Source of the DNA: Actinomadura harenae | GTDB lineage: Bacteria; Actinomycetota; Actinomycetes; Streptosporangiales; Streptosporangiaceae | NCBI RefSeq assembly: GCF_003696215.1 | Contig: NZ_RFFG01000035.1 | Coordinates: 1 to 64,000, forward strand | DNA length: 64,000 nt | Reading direction: 5' to 3' | Shown here: positions 50,884 to 58,961 of the stretch, in pieces | Layout of the letters: the number at the start of each line of letters is the position of its first letter | How positions within the stretch are numbered: position 1 is the first letter of the stretch | Notes under the pieces: model-generated | What the model saw: the letters and a program-made list of their open reading frames with translations, nothing else | The model's database searches: none | What the model was told of the DNA's origin: nothing | Position numbers and translations under genes: made by a program

Positions 50884-51528
50884 TCACGGCTTCCGGCCCT
50901 CGCCGCGGACGGCCTCAACGGCGAGCCACACGTTGGACGAAGGGTTCCGCCCCTGCCGGCATGGCGCGTCATGCTGCGGATCGCAGCACAGGGCCCGCTT
51001 CTTCGCGGCCGAGTGTTCCGCCTCGCCGAACGGGAAGCCGGTGGGGATGGCCTTCTTCTTGCTGTATCCGGGGATATGGCCATCGAGCTTCTTGGGCAGG
51101 TCGAAGCGGTTCGTCTGGGACGCGAAGTCCTGGTAGTGCCAGAGCAGCCAGATCTCGAAGCACGGGTTCGAGACGATGAGGTGCACGTCGTTTCGCTTCG
51201 CCAGACGGAGCGCACCGTCCAGGGTGGTGTGGTCGTCCACGTCGACCACGCACCAGACATGGTCGATCTTCAGGAACGAGTCGCGTTTACTGCGCGCGGC
51301 CTTCTCCGAGTTCTCTCGCAGCCGGAGAGCGTGGTTCACGGTCTTGAGCGGGTCGCGTCCTTTGCCGACGCACTCGACCTTCACCGTCGGTGCCCGGTAG
51401 AGCCGGGTGATGCCCTCGAAGTACTCGACCTCGGTGACTTCCCCTTCACAGACGATGAGCAGCCGGTTCCTCGTCGTCTTGGTGTTCGTCTTGCGGGTGA
51501 GGGACTGGGGGGTGCGTCCTCGGCTCAT
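50884..51528 (-). CDS. rloB: RloB family protein (TOPRIM-like, defence partner)
   Basis: A 214-residue RloB-family protein. The N-terminal RLLIVCEGEVTEVEYFEGI (22-40) has the acidic TOPRIM-like EGxTE motif, VWCVVDVDDH (91-100) carries the second acidic cluster, and SNPCFEIWLLWHYQDF (120-135) is the RloB family hallmark. By analogy with OLD-type nucleases it may cut nucleic acid when triggered. It overlaps the 3' end of the ATPase gene by 83 bases, an unusually long coupling. The pair matches the AbiL/RloAB class of anti-phage modules. Confidence 0.85.
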   Translation of the reverse strand: MSRGRTPQSLTRKTNTKTTRNRLLIVCEGEVTEVEYFEGITRLYRAPTVKVECVGKGRDPLKTVNHALRLRENSEKAARSKRDSFLKIDHVWCVVDVDDHTTLDGALRLAKRNDVHLIVSNPCFEIWLLWHYQDFASQTNRFDLPKKLDGHIPGYSKKKAIPTGFPFGEAEHSAAKKRALCCDPQHDAPCRQGRNPSSNVWLAVEAVRGEGRKP

Positions 51529-52804
51529 CCGACTCCACGTGAAGTTCCTGGAAGATCCGCCGGATCTCCGCGTAACTCAGGTAGGGGACAGCACCATAGC
51601 GGCCCTGGAGGTACCCGCGTTCGACGTTCTCGTCCTTGCGTGGCTTGAATTCCGCGAGCGCGTAGAGGGTCGTCGCTCCGTCCTCGTCCTTCTCGGTGAA
51701 CCAGACCTCGTCCCGATCGAGGATCTTGTCGTCGAGCAGGGTGCCCAGGAGCGTGGTGTCGTGAGACGCGAACAGCAGTTGGGACCCATGCCTGTTGATC
51801 TCGGGATCCTTGAACATGCGGATCACGGTCGAGGTGAGATGCGGATGCAGGCTCGCGTCCACCTCGTCGACCATGAGGACGCTCGGAGCGCCCATGCTCG
51901 TGAGGAGGTAGCCGATGAGGGCCAGCCACTCCACGGTTCCGTCGCTCTCCTCGTCCAGGCCGAAGCGGACCGCCGGGGCGCTGGAATGAGCAAGGAAGAT
52001 CTCGTCGACATGGGTCGGGGGAGGTGCGAGTTTGAACTCGTCCAACTCCTCGCCGAAACGGGCCATGGCGCGCTGAATGTTGGCGGAGATTTCGGTCTCT
52101 TCGACATGGACGCTTTCGATGCCGAGGTCCGCGACCTTGAGCAGCCGGGCCAGGAGCTGGGGCATGTGCTCGAGCTTGAGGATTTTCGTGGTGACCTGGA
52201 GACGGGCGTTCCTGTCTCTCTGGCGGGCCACCTGGATGCTCTTCGTGAAGGCTTCGTAGAGCGTGCTCAGGAGGGGATGGCTGTTGCTCGCGGCGGACGA
52301 CAGGTAAAGAGCGTTGGGGCGGGTGAGCCTGGCGATCTGGTTGGTCGGACCGCTCAGTGCCCGTCCGAACTCGTAGTCCTCCGGGCCGGTCCGCTCGAAG
52401 AGGCGGCGCGCCTTGCCATGGGGGAAGGAGAACAGCCACTCGGAACATACGGTTTCGGTATCGACCTCGAAGCCGTAGGTGTACCGGATACCCCGCAGAA
52501 CGAAGTCGAGTTCGTACAGCGAAGGCTCTCCTGTGACCGGCTTGAATGGTCTGAGAGGGACCCCGCCGGTCGGTGACCAGCGTGTCTGCGAGGTGCGGAT
52601 GCAGCTGATCATGTAGTGGAGCGCGTCCAGGACGTTGGACTTGCCGGAGGCGTTGGCGCCGTAGATGCCCGTCACCTGGGTCGTGGGCGGGATCTCGGTG
52701 GCGCGCGGCTTCGGCTCGCCGCGCTTCGGGACGGCGACGAACGACAGCGTCTGCTCGTCCCGGATCGACTTGTGGTTGGCGGCCCGGAAGCGCAGCAACC
52801 TCAT
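51446..52804 (-). CDS. rloA: RloA-type AAA15 family ATPase
   Basis: A 452-residue ATPase of the AAA15/RloA (SMC-like) group. Walker A is GANASGKS (49-56), the signature region SDGTVEWLALIGYLLTS, Walker B SVLMVDEVDASLHPHL and the switch histidine LFASHDTTLLG. The C-terminal ~60 residues are His/Asp/Glu-rich (RTHPPVPHPQDEHQDDEEPA) and overlap rloB in another frame. With RloB it is expected to sense infection and cause abortive defence (AbiLi-AbiLii type); phage protection is untested. Located in an otherwise ordinary chromosome region. Confidence 0.85.
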   Translation of the reverse strand: MRLLRFRAANHKSIRDEQTLSFVAVPKRGEPKPRATEIPPTTQVTGIYGANASGKSNVLDALHYMISCIRTSQTRWSPTGGVPLRPFKPVTGEPSLYELDFVLRGIRYTYGFEVDTETVCSEWLFSFPHGKARRLFERTGPEDYEFGRALSGPTNQIARLTRPNALYLSSAASNSHPLLSTLYEAFTKSIQVARQRDRNARLQVTTKILKLEHMPQLLARLLKVADLGIESVHVEETEISANIQRAMARFGEELDEFKLAPPPTHVDEIFLAHSSAPAVRFGLDEESDGTVEWLALIGYLLTSMGAPSVLMVDEVDASLHPHLTSTVIRMFKDPEINRHGSQLLFASHDTTLLGTLLDDKILDRDEVWFTEKDEDGATTLYALAEFKPRKDENVERGYLQGRYGAVPYLSYAEIRRIFQELHVESDEPRTHPPVPHPQDEHQDDEEPAAHRL

Positions 52805-52903
52805 GATGTTCCCTCGACGTGTTCGCGTATGGACAGCAGTCTGTCGGCACTCTACGACGAAAGTTCCCGTAGTCGAGGGGTTGTATGCGTCTTGTGGACG
52901 AAG

Positions 52904-54310
52904 TTAACGGTCGGTGGGGTGGATGAGGGGTGGGGTGGTCACCGGGGGGCGGCGGCCGTAGCGGCGGCGGAGGGGGTAGAGGGCGGCTACGGCGGCGAGG
53001 CTGATCAGGGAGGCGAGGAGCTGGGAGCGGACGGCGGGCATGAAGGCCATCGAGACCAGGACGGCGACGAGGGCCACGACGCAGAGCACCGAGAGGTAGG
53101 GGAAGAGCCACATGCGGTAGGTGAGGCTGGCCGGGGCGTCGCGTTCGAGGCGGCGGCGCAGGCGGATCTCGGAGATCAGGATCGCCAGGTAGACGAAGGC
53201 CAGGATCGTCCCGATGGAGTTCATCAGGAACTTGAAGACCTGGTCGGGGGAGACGTAGGACGCGACGACCGCGCCCCACGCGGCGACGGTGCCGAGCAGG
53301 ATCGCGCGGACCGGGACGCCGCGGGGGGTGAGCCTGGTCAGGCCCGCCGGGGCGTCGCCGTCGCGGGTGAGGACGTAGAGCATCCGGGACGAGACGTAGA
53401 TCGCCGAGTTCAGCACCGACAGGACGGCGGTGAGGATGACCGCCTGCATGATCGTCCCGGCGGCGGGGACGTCGAGCCGGTCCAGGGCGCTGACGAACGG
53501 GCTCCGCAGGACCTGCGCGTCGTTCCACGGCAGGATCGACACCACGAGGAAGATCGAGAACACGTAGAACAGGGCGACCCGCCAGAGGACGTTGCCGGTG
53601 GCGCGGGCGACGGCGCGTCCCGGCTCGGCGGACTCGGCGGCGGCGATCGTGACGATCTCGGTGCCGCCGAACGCGAACATGACCGCGACGATCGCGGTGA
53701 ACACCGAGGTCAGGCCGTTCGGCATGAGGCCGCCGTGCGCGGTCAGGTTGTGCAGGCCGCCGGGCGAGTCCGGCCACAGCCCGAGGACGTAGAGGACGCC
53801 GAGGACGAGGAACACCACGATCGCCGCGACCTTGATCGAGGCGAACCAGAACTCGAACTCGCCGAACGACCGCACCGACACCAGGTTCACGCAGGTCATG
53901 AGGATCAGCAGCGCGGCGGCGAGCAGCCACTGCGGCAGGTCGACCCAGGACGCCAGGATCGCCGCGCCCGCGACCGCCTCCGCGCCGACCAGGATCACGT
54001 ACAGGTACCAGTAGAGCCAGCCGATCGTGAAGCCCGCCCACGGCCCGAGCGCCATCCGGGCGTACTCGGCGAGCGACCCCGCGACCGGCCGCGCCACCAC
54101 CATCTCGCCGAGCGCGCGCAGCACGAACAGCACCAGCAGCCCGGCCGCGGCGTAGGACAGGATCGCCGCCGGGCCCGCCGTCCTGATCACCTGGCCGCTG
54201 CCCACGAACAGCCCCGCGCCGACCGCCCCGCCGATGGCGAGCATGGTCATGTGGCGGCGGCGCAGCCCGGTGCGCAGCTCACCCTGACGATCTGGGCTCT
54301 TTTCGGACAT
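52904..54310 (-). CDS. Amino-acid permease (AnsP/GabP-like, APC superfamily)
   Basis: A 468-residue transporter with twelve predicted helices. The start ELRTGLRRRHMTMLAIGG then AVGAGLFVGSGQVIRTAGPA is the conserved first helix of the amino-acid transporter family. Other marks are LGEMVVARPVAGSLAEYARM, MFAFGGTEIVTIAAAESAEP and SSRMLYVLTRDGDAP. Close relatives carry asparagine or GABA; the cargo cannot be told from this. ATG at 54310 is chosen over a longer GC-shadow start. Confidence 0.9.
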   Translation of the reverse strand: MSEKSPDRQGELRTGLRRRHMTMLAIGGAVGAGLFVGSGQVIRTAGPAAILSYAAAGLLVLFVLRALGEMVVARPVAGSLAEYARMALGPWAGFTIGWLYWYLYVILVGAEAVAGAAILASWVDLPQWLLAAALLILMTCVNLVSVRSFGEFEFWFASIKVAAIVVFLVLGVLYVLGLWPDSPGGLHNLTAHGGLMPNGLTSVFTAIVAVMFAFGGTEIVTIAAAESAEPGRAVARATGNVLWRVALFYVFSIFLVVSILPWNDAQVLRSPFVSALDRLDVPAAGTIMQAVILTAVLSVLNSAIYVSSRMLYVLTRDGDAPAGLTRLTPRGVPVRAILLGTVAAWGAVVASYVSPDQVFKFLMNSIGTILAFVYLAILISEIRLRRRLERDAPASLTYRMWLFPYLSVLCVVALVAVLVSMAFMPAVRSQLLASLISLAAVAALYPLRRRYGRRPPVTTPPLIHPTDR

Positions 54311-54409
54311 GCCTGAAGTGATCCTGTCGCATGGGCACAATGGACCCGATCACTCTAGGTCACGGCGCGCCGCGATGCGTGCGGAGAGCCGCCCCGACCT
54401 GCGGCGCTC

Positions 54410-55957
54410 TCAGCGTGCGCGGTTCAGGGTGAAGGCGGAGAACCACGCCTCGACGAAGTCGTCCTTGGCGGACACGGTGTTCAGCGGGTCGGCGACCAGG
54501 CCGGTCCGGCCCGTGGTGAACGGCTGGTCCTCGTCGTCGGCGTCGAGCGCGTAGTCGCCGTCCAGCCAGGCGCGCAGGCTCGTCCGCCCGGCCGTCACGC
54601 GCACCTCGACCTGGACGCGGACGGACCCGGACACCGGCTCGTAGCTCCCCGCCGGGACGGTGTCGAGGACGTGCGTCTCGCCCTCGGCGGTCTCCTTGAC
54701 CAGCCGGGCGGAGCCGTCGGAGCGCAGCAGGACGGCGTAGTCCCGGTCGTCCGTGCCGAGGAGCAGCACGCCCGCCTGCCAGGGCCCGCGCCCGGACGCG
54801 TGGCCCAGCCGCACCCGTGCCCCGGCCACGAAGTGGGACGAGGCGGTCTCGTTCGGCGCGACGCAGTATCCGGGGTCGTCCCGGTCGCTCTGGATCGCGA
54901 ACCCGTGGCCGCCGTACGTGCCGCACTCGTCCTCGTCCCAGCCGGACCTCCGGTCGGCCAGCGACCCGTCCGGGACGAGGGCCGCGCCGAGCCGCGGGAC
55001 CCTCGGGTCCGGCGCGTCGCCCAGCAGCCGCCAACCCGCCGCGCCGCCCAGCGACAGCACCAGCGCCCCCACGAGGGCGACGGCGGTGATCCGCTTCGGA
55101 GGCCGTCGGCCCCGCCCGCCCTCCGGCTCCGCGACCAGCGTCGGCGCCGGGGCGTTGATCAGGGCGGCGAGCAGGTCGGGGACGGACGGGCGGCGCGCCG
55201 GGTCCTTGTCCAGGGCGGCCTCGACCAGGGGGAGCAGGGGCCCGTCCAGGCCGTCCAGGACGGGAGGCTCGTGCGCGACGCGGTACAGGGTCTCGTGGAC
55301 GTTGCGTCCCGCGAACGGCGGACTCCCCGTCGCGGCGAACGTGACGACGCAGCCCCAGGCGAACACGTCCGCGGCCGGGGTGAGGGGGCCGTCGCGCATC
55401 AGCTCGGGGGCGATGTAGGCGGGCGTGCCGACGAACCGCCCGGTCGTGGTCGGGCCGTCCGGGGACTCGACGGGCCGCGCGATGCCGAAGTCGATCACCC
55501 GCGGCCCGGTGGGGGAGAGCAGCACGTTGGACGGCTTCAGGTCCCGGTGGACGATCCCCGCCGCGTGGATCGCCGAGAGCGCGGTGGCGACGCCGACCGC
55601 GAGGCCCTCGAGATCGCCGCCGCGCAGCGGGCCGCCGTCCCGGACGGCCCGGAAGAGCGTCGGGCCGTCCACGAACTCGGTGACGACGTAGAGCGGATCG
55701 CGGTCGAGCTCGGCGTCCAGGACGGCGGCCGTGCAGAAGCGGCTGACGCGGCGCGCGGCGGTCACCTCGCGCCGGAACCGCTCCCGGAACGCCTCGTCCC
55801 CGGCCAGCTCGGGGTTGACGACCTTGACCGCGACGCGACGCCCGTCCGACGGGTCCTCGCCGAGCAGGACGGTGCCCATCCCGCCCTGCCCGAGCCGCGC
55901 GGTCAGCCGGTAGGGGCCGAGCCGCTCCGGGTCGCCGGGACGCAGGGGGGAAGGCAT
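54410..55957 (-). CDS. Membrane-anchored serine/threonine protein kinase
   Basis: A 515-residue kinase. Cytosolic part: glycine loop LGQGGMGTV (22-30), K45, HRDLKPSN (137-144), DFG (156-158) and APE (183-185). One transmembrane helix at about 290-309, then a roughly 200-residue extracellular domain with a beta-sandwich look (GWDEDECGTYGGHGFAIQSD, ARVRLGHASGRGPWQAGVLL), two or three cysteines and a DYALDADDEDQ stretch. Related to the truncated kinase at 439-1260. Divergent from the hydrolase gene at 56004. Confidence 0.92.
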   Translation of the reverse strand: MPSPLRPGDPERLGPYRLTARLGQGGMGTVLLGEDPSDGRRVAVKVVNPELAGDEAFRERFRREVTAARRVSRFCTAAVLDAELDRDPLYVVTEFVDGPTLFRAVRDGGPLRGGDLEGLAVGVATALSAIHAAGIVHRDLKPSNVLLSPTGPRVIDFGIARPVESPDGPTTTGRFVGTPAYIAPELMRDGPLTPAADVFAWGCVVTFAATGSPPFAGRNVHETLYRVAHEPPVLDGLDGPLLPLVEAALDKDPARRPSVPDLLAALINAPAPTLVAEPEGGRGRRPPKRITAVALVGALVLSLGGAAGWRLLGDAPDPRVPRLGAALVPDGSLADRRSGWDEDECGTYGGHGFAIQSDRDDPGYCVAPNETASSHFVAGARVRLGHASGRGPWQAGVLLLGTDDRDYAVLLRSDGSARLVKETAEGETHVLDTVPAGSYEPVSGSVRVQVEVRVTAGRTSLRAWLDGDYALDADDEDQPFTTGRTGLVADPLNTVSAKDDFVEAWFSAFTLNRAR

Positions 55958-56003
55958 GCCCCGGACATTAGTGGATCATGCGGGCGGTGATTACCCTGGT
56001 CGC

Positions 56004-56978
56004 ATGAACGCGACCGCGGACGTGCTGGGACCGGGTTACGAGGCCATCGAGCTGCCGCTCGGCGAGGACGCCGAGGGCGAGGTCGTCGCGACGCTCGTGC
56101 GCAGGCGCGGCGACGAGCCGTCCCGGCGCGCCGTCCTCTACCTGCACGGGTTCGTGGACTACTTCTTCCAGCGCCACCTCGCCGACTTCTACGTGGCGCT
56201 CGGCTACGACTTCTACGCCCTCGACCTGCGCAAGTACGGGCGGTCGCTGCGTCCGCACCAGACGCCGAACTTCGTGCGCAGCCTCAGCGAGTACTTCCCG
56301 GAGATCGACGAGGCGGTCCGGATCGTCCGGGACGTGGACGGCCACGACACGCTGCTGCTGAACGGGCACTCCACCGGCGGGCTGATCGCCGCGCTGTGGG
56401 CCGACCGGGTCCGCGGACGCGGCCTGGTCGACGGCCTGTTCCTCAACAGCCCCTGGTTCGACATCGCCGAGCCGTGGCCGATGCGGAAGGCGGGCGCGGG
56501 CCTGGCCCGGATGCTCGGCGGACGGTTCCCGACCGCGAAGCTGCCCGCCGGGGTGTCCGACCTGTACGCGCGCAGCCTGCACCGCGACCACGGCGGCGAG
56601 TGGGAGTTCGACCTCGGCTGGAAGCCGCTGCTCGGCTTCCCCGTGCGGGCGGCCTGGCTGGACGCGATCAGGCGCGGCCAGCTGCGCCTGCACCGGGGCC
56701 TGGCGGTCGACGTGCCGGTGCTGGTCATGGCGTCCGAGCGCAGCGTCCGGCCGAAGCCCGACGCCCCCGACCTGACCAGCGCGGACGCCGTCCTGGACGT
56801 CGAGCACATGGCCCGCTACGCGCCCCGCCTCGGACCGGTCGTCACGCTCGTCCGGATCGACGGCGGCCTGCACGACCTGGTGCTGTCGGCCAAGCCCGTC
56901 CGCGACCGGGTCTTCGACGAACTGACCCGCTGGATGCGCGGCTACCTCCCACCCGCCACGAACGCACCCGTCGGCTAG
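56004..56978 (+). CDS. Alpha/beta hydrolase, lysophospholipase/monoglyceride-lipase-like
   Basis: A 324-residue serine hydrolase. The nucleophile elbow GHSTGG (121-126) has S123; YLHGF (46-50) is the oxyanion loop; and the final histidine is in DGGLHDLVL. The cap-containing layout, ALDLRKYGRSLRPHQTPNFV and FLNSPWFDIAEPWPM resemble bacterial monoglyceride lipases/lysophospholipases. ATG at 56004 is followed by NATADVLGPGYE; no strong ribosome site. No signal peptide, so probably cytosolic. Confidence 0.85.
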   Translation: MNATADVLGPGYEAIELPLGEDAEGEVVATLVRRRGDEPSRRAVLYLHGFVDYFFQRHLADFYVALGYDFYALDLRKYGRSLRPHQTPNFVRSLSEYFPEIDEAVRIVRDVDGHDTLLLNGHSTGGLIAALWADRVRGRGLVDGLFLNSPWFDIAEPWPMRKAGAGLARMLGGRFPTAKLPAGVSDLYARSLHRDHGGEWEFDLGWKPLLGFPVRAAWLDAIRRGQLRLHRGLAVDVPVLVMASERSVRPKPDAPDLTSADAVLDVEHMARYAPRLGPVVTLVRIDGGLHDLVLSAKPVRDRVFDELTRWMRGYLPPATNAPVG

Positions 56979-57052
56979 GACGCGGTCGGGCGGCCAGGAC
57001 GCGCCCACTGGCTGGGGCGCGCCTGCCGGGCCGGACACGTTCGCGGGGCGGG

Positions 57053-57784
57053 TCAGATCCAGTCGCGGAGGATGGCGCTCGCGACGTCCACCATGGCCTC
57101 GACGCGCGCGGCGATGTCCTTCGGGTCCCAGACGTCGGCGTGGGCGCAGTGCTCGAAGGCGACGCGGGTCGCGCCGCTGTAGAACGCGACGACCATCTCG
57201 GGACGCGGGTCGGTGACGGGGTCGACGCCCTCGCGTTCGGCGATGATCCGCGCGAGCAGGCCCTCGGTGCGCTCGTACCGGGCCATCTGCGCGGCCTTCA
57301 GCGCCGGCTCGGCCTCCAGCACCCGGCGGATCCGGCGGAACCGCTCGGCGTCCTCGGGCCCGCTGTCGGCGATCTCCTTCAGGACCATGCGCAGCGTCTC
57401 GAACAGCGCGGTGAACGGCCGCTCGCCCGCCGGGCGCTCCCGCAGCCGGTCCGCGAACCACTGGTCGTGCTCGTCGAAGAAGCCGGTGACGACGTCCTCT
57501 TTGGTCGCGAAGTAGCGGAAGAACGTCCGCTGGGACACGTGGACGGCCGCGACGATCTCGTCCACCGTCGTCGTGTCGTAGCCCTGGGCGAGGAACAGGA
57601 CGAGCGCGGCGTCGATGAGCGACGTCCGGGTCCGCCGCTTCTTGCGCTCGCGGAGCCCGCCGCCTCCGGACGGCGCCTCCGCCGCGGACGCGCCGTCCGG
57701 GGACACGGCGGCGCCCGCGGGAACGTCATCCGGACGATCCGGGACGTTCGGCGCGTTCGGTGCTTCGGGGGCGGACGACGACAT
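57053..57784 (-). CDS. TetR-family transcriptional regulator
   Basis: A 243-residue repressor. After a Pro/Ala-rich N-terminal extension of about 45 residues, the HTH reads RTSLIDAALVLFLAQGYDTT then TVDEIVAAVHVSQRTFFRYF. The C-terminal ligand-binding part includes YFATKEDVVTGFFDEHDQWF and a final DVASAILRDWI. The ATG at 57784 fits, but the extension means a downstream start is possible. Neighbours are not obviously regulated by it; it converges on the hydrolase gene. Confidence 0.88.
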   Translation of the reverse strand: MSSSAPEAPNAPNVPDRPDDVPAGAAVSPDGASAAEAPSGGGGLRERKKRRTRTSLIDAALVLFLAQGYDTTTVDEIVAAVHVSQRTFFRYFATKEDVVTGFFDEHDQWFADRLRERPAGERPFTALFETLRMVLKEIADSGPEDAERFRRIRRVLEAEPALKAAQMARYERTEGLLARIIAEREGVDPVTDPRPEMVVAFYSGATRVAFEHCAHADVWDPKDIAARVEAMVDVASAILRDWI

Positions 57785-58017
57785 CGGTGGGCTCCTCGAC
57801 GGCGGGTTGCGGAGCACGGGCCGGATGCTCCACCAGCCGGTTTACCACGGCGGCGGGCGTCTCGTCCGTTTCGACGGTGTCATGCCGCCGCGCGGTACGG
57901 CGACGTAAGCATGCCGTCACTCTCCGTTCCGAAGACGGGACGGGCGCCGAGGGAAGCGAGGAGAGTAGACCCAGTCCTCGGGATTCCCTGCGCTGATCAT
58001 TTGCCGCGGGCCATCCT

Positions 58018-58332
58018 GTGGACGGCAGTGATCCATCCAGGGTGAGGCGGCTGATCGCGGTGTCTGTTGTCGGGGAGCGGGAAATCGCCGAGGTGCGCCG
58101 GCACCACCTGGCCACCCTGGCCTACGAGGTCGAGGCCCGCGGCCTGCGCTGGCGCCTCGCCGGACCGGACGAGATGGTCCTCGGCGTCGTCGGCCCCGTC
58201 AGCCGCCGCCAGATCATGGTCGTCGCGACCCCGGTCGGCGCCGGCTGGTCCTACCTCTGGTCCGGCGGCGGCATGGCCGACGTCACCCGCGTCTCCGGCG
58301 TCGCCGACCAGCTCGCCCGCCTCCTGACCTGA
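58018..58332 (+). CDS. Hypothetical protein
   Basis: About 104 residues with a small alpha/beta look: REIAEVRRHHLATLAYEVEA, RGLRWRLAGPDEMVLGVVGP, VVATPVGAGWSYLWSGGG, ending VADQLARLLT. No family recognised. The GTG at 58018 and GTG at 58042 are both possible starts and neither has a good ribosome site. Confidence 0.6.
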   Translation: MDGSDPSRVRRLIAVSVVGEREIAEVRRHHLATLAYEVEARGLRWRLAGPDEMVLGVVGPVSRRQIMVVATPVGAGWSYLWSGGGMADVTRVSGVADQLARLLT

Positions 58333-58377
58333 CCCGCCCCGCCCCACCCTTCTCGCGCCGGCCCCGAGCCGCGCCCG

Positions 58378-58473
58378 CCCCGCCTCTCGCTCGCGCGCCC
58401 GCTCCGCCTCTCGTCTGCGTGCCCGCTCCGCCTCTCGGCTGCGTGCCCGCTCCGCCTCTCGGCTGCGTGCCCA
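58378..58473. repeat. Four tandem 24-bp repeats
   Basis: Units begin near 58378, 58402, 58426 and 58450; the last two are almost identical (CTCCGCCTCTCGGCTGCGTG plus CCCG/CCCA). The array lies in the 270-base gap after the hypothetical gene and upstream of the SOS-controlled genes. No reading frame uses it. Confidence 0.88.
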
Positions 58474-58605
58474 GCCCGGCCACCTTCGTGTCCGCGCGTT
58501 CCGTCCCGTCCCGCGTCTGCCCCGCTTGCCCCGTGTGAGCTGGGAGTTCGGGGGTTGTGGGGGGTCTCGTCTTGCTGGGGCGAGGGGTGTTCCCTAGACT
58601 CGGAT

Positions 58606-58621
58606 GCGAACGTATGTTCGA
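58606..58621 (+). promoter_or_regulatory. SOS box (LexA site)
   Basis: GCGAACGTATGTTCGA differs from the actinobacterial LexA consensus TCGAAC-N4-GTTCGA at one outer base. TAGACT at 58595-58600 fits a -10 element just before it. It lies 53 bases upstream of the DUF6504 gene and controls, by position, that gene and dnaE2. Confidence 0.85.
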
Positions 58622-58673
58622 GATTGTGGCCGCATGCCTTCCCCCGTGCGGTGAGCGTGAGGGGGAGAGGTGG

Positions 58674-58952
58674 ATGGCACACGTGTTCGGCGATCCGGTC
58701 GAGGTCCGGGTGACCGACGGGCGGCCGGACCGGTTCGCCTGGCGGGGACGGCGGTACGCGGTGCGCCGCGTCCTGGAGCACTGGGTGACGACCCGCGACT
58801 GGTGGCGGGAGCGGGAACCTGACGCGGACGAGCCCGGCGAGCGGGAGTACTGGCGGGTCGAGGCGGCCGCGTCCGGCGGTGAGCCCGGGGTGTACGAGCT
58901 GCGGCACGACTCCGTGACCGGCGCCTGGACGCTGTCGCGGCTGTGGGACTGA
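58674..58952 (+). CDS. DUF6504 family protein
   Basis: A 92-residue protein: HVFGDPVEVRVTDGRPDRFA, WRGRRYAVRRVLEHWVTTRD and a WRVEAA.../GVYELRHDS...GAWTLSRLWD ending. Proteins of this type usually lie just upstream of dnaE2 in actinobacteria, and this one does, nine bases from it. GGGGGAGAGG precedes the ATG at 58674. Probably part of the SOS mutagenesis unit; its exact job is unknown. Confidence 0.85.
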   Translation: MAHVFGDPVEVRVTDGRPDRFAWRGRRYAVRRVLEHWVTTRDWWREREPDADEPGEREYWRVEAAASGGEPGVYELRHDSVTGAWTLSRLWD

Positions 58953-58961
58953 CGGGCCGCC

